A DNA stretch of 64,000 bases from Hemibagrus wyckioides (Eukaryota; Chordata; Actinopteri; Siluriformes; Bagridae). The notes under the pieces are model-generated. The model was not told where the DNA came from and did no database searches. It saw nothing but the letters and a program-made list of their open reading frames with translations. Shown in pieces: positions 41,463 through 52,125 of the stretch. The stretch spans positions 26,797,855 through 26,861,854 of the forward strand of contig NC_080715.1 in NCBI RefSeq assembly GCF_019097595.1. Direction: 5' to 3'. Every line of letters begins with the position of its first letter. Positions within the stretch are counted from its first letter, which is position 1. Both the position numbers and the translations under genes were made by a program.

Positions 41463-43390
41463 AAAAAAAAATTGTCCATGTCAGAGTCACAGCACTGGAT
41501 CCAGAGCATGACCCAGGGACCAGGGAATACACATGCTGTACTGAATGCATCTCAGGACACCACAACAGGAAATGGTATTATGATATCGAACAAGATTTCT
41601 GCTGTAAGAGTGTCCACTAGAGTGCAGTGCTCAGTCATGTTACTGGAGTTGATTCCATCTTATCTTTGAACAAAGACTCATTCCTTACCACTAATCGAAG
41701 GACCAAAGTTTTTTTTTCCATTAAACACATGCAAAGATTTAGAACCTTTCCCAGATTATTGTGCTTCACCTTACAGATATGCACTTTAGCAGCTTTAACT
41801 TTGACCTCACACAGTGACTTAATGCACTGAGAACATCCAAACGTATTGCATCAGGCAATCACATGTAAGCCTGCAGATGCCTTTAGGAATCAACCACATA
41901 AACAATAACAACCTACAACAGACTGTAACAGACCACAAAATGCTGCATTACAAAGCAGAAATGTGCATTTCAGTCCTAGCTGCCTGGAGCAATGCTACCC
42001 ACTGCAGTGCTCTGCCACCCTGGCTGGGGCTTAATAGAGCAAAATAATGTATTTGTCACTAAAATACAAAACTAGTGTCACAAATGCACTTTAGAGCATT
42101 ATTGTGTTCTTGCAAAGACAGATTATATTAATACTAGAAACCTAACAATGGAGCTCTTAGAATTTCTAATCGTTTGTGGTCATTTTTTCTAGCAATAGTG
42201 TATTTCTAGTGTATTTCTTTCAACCTGATACCAACCTGAAAGAGGGGATACAATACAGTACATGTCTCCATGCTTTCCAGAACTCACGCTCTATGTCTAA
42301 ATGATGTTCCTCTGAACACGGTTATATGACTAAAGTCTTTAAAACACTTTCTCCATGCATGACTGAACTATTTCATGGTAGTGGAAGTGTACAGTATGCT
42401 AAATGTTTTACTTTCAGTTTTTTCCATTGACTTAATATTTAAATGTGAATGTTTTCAGGAAAAAAATATCTGACAAGTAAAGGGCATGTGTAATTGAGGG
42501 AGAAATGTTTCAGGAGCTAAATTGCGAGATAGAAAACAGAGAAATGCTCCTATAGCAAAATAAAACATGTCTAATCTATCATGCTGTATAGAAATTGCTG
42601 ACCTTACAATTGTAAAGTTATTACTCACATGCAAGCAATAAGTGAAAAAAAAACAACCAAGCAAACCCCTGAGGCTCTGCAGCAGCTGAAGAACTCAATT
42701 ATATGGATTCAATCCCAAAGTAAGTTTCATCCAAGTTACTAACATAACAGTTTGATTGTCTGTAGAATTTTGCTGCAGGAAAAAAAGCATTAGTTAAGGA
42801 ATATAATGAACCTGCACTGTGAAATCCGAAAGTGTGATGTGCCTCATGTTATGGAGGTATGTTATGTTCCTCATGCTGTGCTATGGAGCTCAGAACACTG
42901 TTAACTTTTAATATCCAGGCTTAAGAAGTGTGCTAGTGCATGGAAATCATGAAACTAATCTACAATCTCTATGTTTATTCACAGTTAATGATATCTATTC
43001 TCACATGTATTACCCATCAGTTCTCATATGAAATCCATTACATGCTTTGGTAAGCAATGACTGCTGAATAAAGGCAGATGCTGTACACATGACAAGAATG
43101 AGTGAATGAAAAGGACTCGGATGCTAAGAAGGTTGCTGTAGGAAAGAGATGGTTTTCTTTTGAATCAAATATTTTTCAGATCATTGCAGCAACTGAGTTT
43201 TAATATCTTTTTTAGCACAAAAATAATTCAATAGACAGTTTGCTAATAACAAGCATGTGTTTATGGATGATTAGTAATTTATATTCTTTATTGTTATGAA
43301 ACAATTGTTCACATTATATTAATACATGTAAAAAAAAGTGTTTCAACTACCATTATATTTAATTTATTGTACTATATTTATACTACTTAT
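41463..43390. other. AT-rich DNA, no gene seen
   Basis: About 1.9 kb. No frame over 70 codons and no recognised repeat. Apparently single-copy. Confidence 0.4.

Positions 43391-43391
<1 letters not shown>

Positions 43392-43454
<63 letters not shown>
43392..43454. repeat. (TTTA)n microsatellite
   Basis: About 16 TTTA units, with related imperfect ATTT repeats up to about 43495. Confidence 0.95.
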
Positions 43455-43785
43455 TACTATATTACTACTATATTTATTTCTATTATTTATTTATACTATA
43501 GTTTTATGTTCCAACATGTTATTTTGTAAATTAAAATAAACAAACATAAATTAGTGTAACTGTTTTTTTTCATTGCTTTTGCTTTTGTTTCTTTCTTACA
43601 TGCAGTTTCTCGTCCATAAAGGCAGAACTCTCACATAGATGATACACTGTGCTTGTTTTTTTTTTAAATCATTGGCTTCATGTTTTGTTGCATCCTGTGG
43701 TGCTAGCACATTCCTCTAAAGCATCTGTGGATGTTATTTTTCATCTGTCATCTGAAATCTCTTCAGAATCTCATCTAAACCTCAC

Positions 43786-43938
43786 CTTGTCCGATCTCCA
43801 ACCAAAAGCCTGTTGAAAAAGCTCCAGTCACTTTTTTCCCTATTTTTGCATATGTGAATGAAATGGAGTCAGTCACGCTAGTGCTTGGTTGCTCCATCTT
43901 TGGAGCATCAACATCACAGGGGACATAATTTTGTCCAT
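43786..43938 (-). other. Candidate host exon (153 bp), unrecognised
   Basis: On the minus strand an open stretch of 51 codons is bounded by an acceptor-like ttttaacag (ending at 43939) and a donor-like caag|gtgagg (at 43785). The frame gives phase 1 at both ends, as in many extracellular exons. The text contains NYVPCDVDAPKMEQ and GAFSTGFWLEIGQ. Alternatively the ATG at 43981-43979 (context cccATGg), in the same frame, gives a signal-peptide-like start MALQLFISTLIVLTDG and makes this a first exon. I recognise no family. No partner exons were identified, so it may be chance. Confidence 0.25.
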
Positions 43939-44229
43939 CTGTTAAAACAATTAAAGTAGAGATAAACAATTGCAGTGCCATGGGAAAAAATCTGCTTCTC
44001 CAAGCTCCCAAAGGACATTTTGCTTTTGTGATGAGTGCAGCCATCCAAATTATTCAATATCAACTTGGTTTTGGTCCAGACCAAAACAAATCCCTGAGTG
44101 TGATACAGACTGGCACTGGATTTGTTCCGGGGCCAGAGGGAATCGGTCAGGAAGACAAACAAGATTTGCAATGATTAGGTGCTTTAAATTTTATTACTGA
44201 TTCATAATAGAACATAATGGTCACCTCAG

Positions 44230-44476
44230 AGAAGAAGAACAACGGCAAGAAGCTTTTATAATCACCACACATACATCACAGGAGAATTGAATTATTTTCT
44301 TCACATATGCCATCTGCAGAAGTTGGCACCAGAGCACAGGGGCAGCTATGATAGATTAGGGAGGGTTAAGGGCCTTGCTCAGGCACCCAACAGTGGTTGC
44401 TGGTGCTGGGTCTTGAACCCTGATCCACCAAGCAATAATCCACAGCTTTAACCACTTGAGCTACCACTGCCTACAA
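44230..44476 (-). repeat. tRNA-derived SINE, nearly complete
   Basis: Read on the minus strand: a tRNA-like head with A box gtagctcaagtggttaaagc and B box gggttcaagaccc, then the body ccactgttgggtgcctgagc and aaggcccttaaccctcc, and the tail with gaagaaaataattcaattct. Related, shorter copies are at 56196-56335 and 63830-63995. Confidence 0.75.
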
Positions 44477-44929
44477 AGCACATAACATTACAGATAACCA
44501 GTTGTAAGTTAACTTTTAATTCATAGAGAAAAGAGATTATATGTGAATTTATCAATAAGGTTCTCAGATTTCTGATATAGTATAGTTAATATTTGCATCT
44601 AACTTTGGTACTTCTCATGTGGTTATAGAAGTGATAGAGTCTTATATTTATGACTTACTGTAGGCTTCTCACTTTAATGCTGCTGATCAACTGGATAATT
44701 TCATCATAATTTCTTCATACGTTAAGATCTATAATAGTTTAACTTATCTTGAGGAGAATTTAAACCATTATGATGCCAAGAAAGCAGAAGTGACCCTGCG
44801 GATTGGGTGGGGCATTCCTTTCTCCCCTGTGTATACAGAAATATCCTCTGGCAAGGAGTAATGATTCTCCTCAATTGAAGAGAGCTTCTAGGACACAATT
44901 GTGGTGGTGGATTTCTTTCTTATCTAAAC

Positions 44930-44932
<3 letters not shown>
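44477..44932. other. AT-rich DNA, no gene seen
   Basis: About 450 bases without coding signal between the SINE and the AT microsatellite. Confidence 0.4.
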
Positions 44933-44977
<45 letters not shown>

Positions 44978-45023
44978 TTTTATTTATTTTTTTATTTTTT
45001 TTATTTTTTTTTATTTTTTTTAT

Positions 45024-45115
<92 letters not shown>

Positions 45116-45168
45116 TTTTATTTATTTTTTTATTTTTTTTATTTTTTTTTATTTTTTTTATTATTTTT
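44933..45168. repeat. Duplicated (TA)n plus T-rich block
   Basis: (TA)n at 44933-44971 is followed by a 57-bp T-rich block with attgttttttatttattttt; then (TA)n at 45029-45110 and an identical T-rich block at 45111-45168. So the TA run plus T block has been duplicated. Long frames encoding YIYIYI-type strings are artefacts. Confidence 0.9.
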
Positions 45169-45855
45169 TTCCCCCCCAAGCCCATATAACATATGCAAAA
45201 TAGATTTACATCCTCCTGTGAACATACTCCCATGACTTCCATGACCCAATGCAAACCTTTGCAAAAGAAATGACCAGAAACTGGCATAGACTTTTCCTGA
45301 GAGACCAAGGAGCGTGATTTCTTTATAATATAAAAATAGTGACCACAATCTCAGATTACCCCATATTCCCATGTAACAGAAGAAGAATAGTATATTAGAA
45401 CTCTATGGTTCCTGTAATGACAGATGTGTTGCAGCTGCCTCTATGTATATGGAAATAGTCACCCCCCCCATCACTGTGTGATGCCCAAACTGGGACATCA
45501 CACAGTATCTGAGATGTACCCTCTTAAACAGCTGCAATGTCTTTTAATTATAACAGTCCTACACTTGGGTTTCCAAATACTCCTTGAATCACAGAGATCA
45601 AAGTAAGAAAACGACAGAACATTACTTATACAGTCTCTTAGGGTTTTATGAACATTAGGTGAATATATTGACTGAAAACTTTCACTACATCGTTCATTGT
45701 CATCACTTTGTTTCTAGCATTGAGAGGTACTGTGTTAAGATAATAAATACACAACAGTTGAGTATTTATGACAAAACATACATAAATGGCTGTATGCATT
45801 TACAACACAACATAAATATAATCCTTTTAATCTGTCTGAGGTTTTCTCTTTTAAA
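45169..45855. other. No gene seen
   Basis: A C-run (ccccccc) at 45170 and about 680 bases of ordinary sequence. Frames of 60-77 codons lack features. Confidence 0.4.
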
Positions 45856-45899
45856 ATGGGTTTTATTATAATGACAAGGAAATGCCATAAAGTCAGCTT

Positions 45900-46265
45900 G
45901 ATTATCTCCTCATCATGGCACCTGTTACTAGGTGGGATATATTAGGCAGCAAGTGAACATTTTGTCAAAGTTGATGTGTTAGAAGCAGGAAAAATGGGTA
46001 AGCTTAAGGACTTGAGCGAGTTTGACAAGGGCCAAACTGTGATGGCTAGACGACTGGATCAGAGCATCTCCAAAACTGCAGCTCTTGTGGGGTGTTCCTG
46101 GCCTGCAGTGGTCAGTATCTATCAAAAGTGGTCCTAGTACAGAATACACAGTTCACAACAGTTAGTTGCGTATGGGGCTGCATACCAGTCAGGGTGCCCA
46201 TGCCTACCCCTGTGCACTGCAGAAAGCACCAACAATGGACATGTGAGCATCAGAACTGGACCATA
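45900..46265 (+). mobile_element. Fragment of the second Tc1-like family
   Basis: Starts within the left end (tctcctcatcatggcacctg) and encodes on the plus strand [31 protein letters not shown] and [10 protein letters not shown], the first helix-turn-helix of a Tc1 transposase. After an internal deletion it resumes with RVPMPTPVHCRKHQQWTCEH. Neither end repeat is present. It is a better-preserved relative of the fragment at 18416-18656. Direct repeats of ~43 bp flank it (45856-45900 and 46287-46328). Confidence 0.8.
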
Positions 46266-46327
46266 ATTTCACAGATACAAAAAACGATGGGTTTTATTAT
46301 AATCACAAGGAAATGTCAAAGTCAGCT

Positions 46328-46688
46328 TGTCAGGAACTACTGGGGCTAGTGGTCTGGCAAATGTATTGATATACCTTGTTAAATGTCATGTGGTTATGTC
46401 ATGTGTCTTGCCACCTGTTTCTAATTTCTTCTAATGTGTCACCTTATTTATACCTGCTCTTTGGTGTCTGTCTTTGTCAAGTCATTGTTCATTGTTGTGT
46501 TTGATTCCTTGGTTTCTGTTATGTTTATTCATGTTGTGCCTTTGTTTTCAGTGACGCCTTCAGGTATTTGTGTTTGGTTTATTTCATGTCATGTTTATGG
46601 TACGTCATGTGGTTTGTGTTATTTTAGTTAGACTGTTTTTTATCCTGCACTTGGGTCTGACTGGCTGGGTCTCTCCGAAAACGTGACA
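46328..46688 (+). repeat. Solo LTR with CAGCT target duplication
   Basis: 361 bp from TGTCAGGAACTACTGG to CCGAAAACGTGACA, flanked by CAGCT at 46323-46327 and 46689-46693. It contains ttatttatacctgc (TATA-type, about 46442-46455) and is T/G-rich downstream. Its end, aacgtgaca, is shared with the solo LTR at 60725-61192, so the two may belong to related Gypsy families. Confidence 0.75.
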
Positions 46689-46693
46689 CAGCT

Positions 46694-47069
46694 CTGATTG
46701 CTTATTGAAATTGCCTGGCTAATGTATAATTACAATATTAAAAAGATAATATGTACTATACTAAATATGACTTTTCTTTTTCTTTTTTTTAAGCCATTGT
46801 ATCACAATAGAAATGAAGCATGTTAAATACATAGAATTTGACATTAATTATTATATTAATTACACATGACAGAACAATCATGGTAATGATTATAATCAGG
46901 GAAATATATTTGCATGACAACAGAACTAGAAACTGCAGAGCGATACTAATCTATTTCAGTCGAAAACCCATGAAAATGGTTTTGTGATAGGGATCTAATT
47001 AAATTTTATAGCATTTCCAAAGAAATTTCTAAAGGGAGATTCTCAGCATTTCTCTTTATTTTCATTAGA
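46694..47069. other. AT-rich DNA, no gene seen
   Basis: About 375 bases without feature. Confidence 0.4.
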
Positions 47070-47142
47070 GCAACTGTAACATGGCAAAGGAATTTCCCCA
47101 TGGGATTAATAAAGTTCTTTGAATCTTGAATCTTGAATTCTG
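47070..47142 (+). repeat. LINE 3' end fragment
   Basis: caactgtaacatggcaaagg, aatttccccatgggattaat, aaagttctttgaatcttgaa with a short tandem (tcttgaat) tail, typical of a non-LTR 3' end. Confidence 0.6.
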
Positions 47143-48342
47143 ATGTAATCCACAATGATGTTCCCCAATCAGATATCAGTGGAGTTTTCTATAAGGATGT
47201 GCACTACACAATCCACTATTATACCCTATTTTATACTTTAGTGAGTAGAGAGACATTTTGGATTTAGGCATGTCTTAGAAACGTGTCCTATCACCAGCGA
47301 GACCCAAGCAACTGTAATCAGCTAAGTTACAATATAACACAAGGCTTGATAATTTGTTGACATATTGTATCGATTTCTTATCACCGTCTCACAGAAGTTT
47401 CTAGAACGAGATGCCTTCTTTATCCTTGTCAAGTTAGTATACAAAGAACACAATGGGAGGTAAATGGGGTAGCAGGGTAATAGGAAAAGGACTATTCACA
47501 GATAGCCTCGCAGGATTATGGGCAAATTTTTTTTTGACAAAGGAGAAAATGACAAAAGAAAAGCAACATTTTTTGCAGTCATCTATCCAACCATCCAGTC
47601 AATTATCCAATATTCACTTGGTTTGTTCTGAAGACATGCATAGTCAAGGAACCTAAACAGTTTCACTGAGAAACCAGTAAGGCTGGATCATATCCTATTT
47701 GGTTCAAGATTTCTGTATTTTTTCAGTTGAATTAATGACCAGACTAGAACATAGCATTTACATAAATAATTACAATAATATTGTACATCTGATTTTCATG
47801 CAGTTTCCAAAATTCTCCAATTTTTATTCCTTCTTTTTTCAAGCCTCTCTATTAATTTTTGTTCTCATTTCATTTTATTTTCATATGGAATCCAGCTCGA
47901 CCTTTGCCATCAATCACTCTATTTCCTGGCAGTGTGTGCTTTTCTCCAGCTTGTTTGACATACATACCCTGTCTGAAAGGTTTCGGACCATTCAGTGTGA
48001 ATCATCTATGTCTTCACCTGTCAGATATTCTTTAACTACTCTGATATTTTTTTTGTTTGCTATCCATTTGATTTACTACTTAAAACATTTGGTTTTCTTT
48101 TGGTACTCTTTTGGTTTAGCTGTGTTTTTGCCTTCAATTCTTATCTTTGTCTTTGAATCGTTGTTCTCCTCTGCTCTTTATTCAAGCTTTAACTTCAACA
48201 AAATCTTTGCTTTTTAAGTCTTTGATTTTTGCTCTGCTGTAGGACTTTACAACACTACTACTTCTCATAGCCACCAGACCTTTATTAACATTAGCCAACT
48301 TACCAAACTAAGTTACCAAACAGCCACTGAACCTTTCTGTAG
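47143..48342. other. AT-rich DNA, no convincing gene
   Basis: About 1.2 kb. A 172-codon frame (47699-48217) is Phe/Leu/Ser-rich only because the strand is T-rich, and it has no domain; I consider it chance. Confidence 0.4.
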
Positions 48343-48410
48343 GGTAAGGTAAGGTATTTTATTGTCATTGTATGCAATGCAACAAAATTTAGTTTAATTT
48401 AGGGTAACTA
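48343..48410 (-). repeat. LINE/SINE 3' end fragment (minus)
   Basis: gtaaggtaaggtattttatt, gtcattgtatgcaatgcaac: the reverse of a non-LTR 3' end of the type ...acaataaaatac with a short tandem tail. Confidence 0.5.
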
Positions 48411-48783
48411 AAACAATGAAGTTAAAAGTAAAAAAGAGCATTAAGAATAGATAGAGTACGCTGTAAAAAAAAAAAAAAAAAGCAAGACCGCACATAAATA
48501 TAATGCCTTGCTTATTTGAATGCTTATTGAGCTGTGTATATTTCACCCAATATAAAGAGATATATTTCACATTTATAAAGTGACAAGGTGCACTGTAGTG
48601 TGTGTTGCGGCAAGGTATGTTTAGTACAAATTGTCTTAGAGAGTTGCAGCTAAGGATCTGTCCTTAGTCTTTAATATTAATGCTATTTTCTAGACTCTTA
48701 AGGTACTTCATATTTATTATCTGCTGCCACATGTATACTGTGATGTAATACTGATGTAAATTGTATTCTATATTTAAGATTCA

Positions 48784-48898
<115 letters not shown>

Positions 48899-50139
48899 TC
48901 GTATGTTCTACATTAATTCCTGAACACGTATTCCAAATCAGATGTATCAACACCACCAGCAAGATTCCCTACTCAGTACCTATAAATCTTTCACCTTTTA
49001 TGCCCTGTTCATTTTCCCATGATCACATTCCCTCCTTCTACAACATTGTACTAGTCTGTACTAGTTTTCATCCTCAATTTACTTAGCATAATAAGTCATT
49101 TAAACTCCACAGTCCACTTCACTGTACAGAAACTACCCTTCTTAGAAATGAACATTCGCATCTTCTGAAGCTTGTTCTCATTCTGTCAGATCTCAAAATA
49201 GCTTTTGTTTTGTCACTGTTCTGTTCCTAATGGCTGTGAGAACAAACGGTACGTGCTCACCTCTTATCAGCCTAACAAAATATACTTAATTACTCTCGAA
49301 GGCTGCACTTCAGAAGCCATACAATAGATCCCTTAAGGCAGGCTGCTCTTCATCTTCTATATGCTTGCTCTTGAGTTTATTATATAGTTTATTATATATT
49401 ATATAGTTTTAGATTTCACTGCTTAAATTCTGCTATAGAATAAAATAAAACTTCTGACTCATTTTTAAAGCTTTTATTTTATAAAATCTAGACTATTTTG
49501 AGAACAGAAACATGTTGAGGTGTTTAAACCTGAACAACACTTCATATTAATGATATGCTTGATTTTTGCTTCTCTGTACAAAACGTTATATTTCAGTACT
49601 CCACTCTTATATTTCATTTTACTCCCTCTTGCTCCATGTTTGTCTGATCTCAGAGGCACTCCAATATCTACCATATCTTTACTTTTACAAACCTACTCAT
49701 TATCCCCCTCTTTATAACCAAGGTGGCTAGGGCTTCTTAAGAATAACTGCTCATTTTCACACACAGGAGCAAGAAATGGGTGCATGCAGATGCATTATTA
49801 GGCTAAATAAAAAGTCATGGCTACAGCAGAGGTACAATTACAGGTTGTATGATTTAATTTAACGTTGCCTGTAGTAGCAAGTAGTGTGATCAGGACAAGC
49901 TGGACCAAAATTTAAGAAAAACTGAAAATAAGAGGATTATTTGACCCTCATCTTTTGTAATACTTGCTATGGTGAATAATGTCTCATACCTCAGATCTTT
50001 AAAAATCATACCAAAAGCATTTTTATTATTATTATTATTTTTAAAGATTTTTAAAGAAGCCATCAACCCCAATTCGTAATTTTCTGATATTCCTTTCTAT
50101 ATCCCTAGTTAGGGATCCATATAACATTTAAAAAGATCA
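48899..50139. other. No gene seen
   Basis: About 1.24 kb, AT-rich, with no domain-bearing frames and a short TTA repeat near 50025-50042. Confidence 0.4.
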
Positions 50140-50385
50140 TTTCAAGATACAAGATTCAAGAAGCTTTATTGTCATTTCAACCACATATAGCTGACGCAGT
50201 ACATAGTGAAATGAAACAACGTTTCTCCAGGACCTGGTGCTACATAAACATACAACAACATAGAGTTCAAACACAAAGAACAACAACACAGAGCTAGGAC
50301 AGAAGTTTGTCTTAGCCACGTACAGTGAACAGTGTGCAGCTAGGTGCAAACAGAGCATAGACAAGACAGTGCAAAGAAAAGAAAA
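50140..50385 (-). repeat. LINE/SINE 3' end family, copy B (minus)
   Basis: In reverse: gcactgtcttgtctatgctc, ctagctctgtgttgttg, agaaacgttgtttcatttca and gtactgcgtcagctatatgt, ending aataaagcttcttgaatc. It is the best-preserved of the three copies (see 41205-41462 and 52015-52125). Confidence 0.75.
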
Positions 50386-52014
50386 AAAAATATTTAGGAT
50401 GAAAATACAGCATGTGAATAATTCTTGTTACATGTCTTATGCCATGCTATTACTCTCATTTTTTTATGCATAAAAATGCAAGGCCTCCATTGTTTTAAGC
50501 TACTCCCGCAGAATCTCATTGACATTAGATGGTTCAGCAAAGCCCTAAAGAAAATCCAGAGGTGCTCAGCAAATTCTTCAGATGGTTCCTAAGCTCATTA
50601 TTCCAGACTCATTCTACTGGAAACTCTACTAAGGACTTGTTTGAGTCTTGCTTGTCTTGTTTCACCTATTTGGGGATAGTTGTGAGCACAGGATACTTGA
50701 TATAATGGTATAGTTGTGAGCACTATCTGATCCAGGCTAAACTTACCAGTTTCTAACATCAGGCTGCACAGTATAAAGCACAGTTTTCATGTGCTCTGCA
50801 TATTTTAGTGTTTATTAAAACACTCAAATACTCGAAACACAACCACTTTAACTAATCAACTAATTAACATCCTTCCCTGAGATGAACTGGTAGTGCCAGA
50901 GCAGTGGATGCTCCAGGATTAGGAATGGGAAACTGTAGCATGTTGTTTTAATGTGAACATATGGACCAACATAGCATTTTATTATTCAGTGATTCAGCTA
51001 AATTCTCCTACTTCAGTCAAATCTTCAAGAGATCTTTATTACTATCTTACTGTGCTAGCTTTGACATAACGTTACCCAACAGCGCCTATAAAAGGTGGCC
51101 AATTTAGAGGTTTGAGAATTGTGTTGATCAGATTGTTTCTGTTAGGTTTAAAAGTCAATATTGAAACCTTTTATAAATATTAATATTTCACAGTCAAATC
51201 TTCTGTTCTATTTGCTATTTTCAATATAGAACACTAAAATAAAACTAAATATCTCTAACCATGATGGATGCTTTGTTAGTCATTAAGCCTAATTTGTTTT
51301 TAAATGGTACATTTTTGATGAAGCAATGCAAAAGTTCTAGTAAAGCTTAACCGTAAGCCATGCTAACAGAATGCAGAGCAGTGCACATTTTAAGAAAAAA
51401 AAACAGCTTAAAACAGCACATTCAGCATCGCTTTGTGTTCACAAAGCAGTTCTAAAAACGTCCATTTGTCTTTTCTGTGTATACTGTGTTCATGTCAGCA
51501 CATTTTGCATCAAAAGCTGATTAAATTAAGATGAAACCTATACACTGTAGAAGGCCTTTGGAATGTATTGTTTTCCAGCAAAGCTCTCCTGCTGTTTGGT
51601 CTGGTTTTACCTGAGGGTTGAGGTTTGCTGCAACTTCAAGATCAAGAAGCTTCTCAGATGGTGGTGATCTTTAGTAAATTAACACTAACAGATCTCATGA
51701 ACTTCTTCAATTATTTTGATTAAACAAAGAGAAGAAAGAGATATGTTACTTAAGGGTTTAAAAAATCTGTTTTTAAAAAACTGAAGAACAAAACAGAATT
51801 TCTAGAAATTTAAACTCAATTTCTATAATACATAGAAAAGCCCTTAATCACAGGATTGTAAAAACAGAATTTGTGTCATAAGAAGAACAATTAATTGCTG
51901 TGTGCCATTGTCCTACTTCATCCAGATTTATGCAGTGACACCAGATACCAGAATGATGCAAAACAATAATTAAATAATAGACTTTTTTCTATTCTTCGAC
52001 TTTTTAGTTATAGA
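50386..52014. other. AT-rich DNA, no gene seen
   Basis: About 1.6 kb of apparently single-copy DNA. No coding frame above 60 codons. Confidence 0.4.
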
Positions 52015-52125
52015 GTAATTAGTTCTGTGGTAGCTCTGTGTTTTATGCAGCACTATGGTCTTTGAAGAAGTTTGTTTGATTTTACTGTGATACTGAAATG
52101 ATGATAAAATCTTCTTGACTCATGA
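52015..52125 (+). repeat. LINE/SINE 3' end family, copy C (plus, degenerate)
   Basis: gtagctctgtgttttatgca, gaagaagtttgtttgatttt and aaaatcttcttgact align with the ends of the copies at 41205 and 50140. Confidence 0.5.

Noticed and set aside
44803..45308. Long frames encoding Tyr-Ile repeats
   Set aside because: They are translations of (TA)n and T-rich runs, with no coding meaning.
47699..48217. 172-codon hydrophobic frame
   Set aside because: The Phe/Leu/Ile/Ser-rich text follows from a T-rich strand; no domain, no coherent membrane layout, and no neighbouring gene features.
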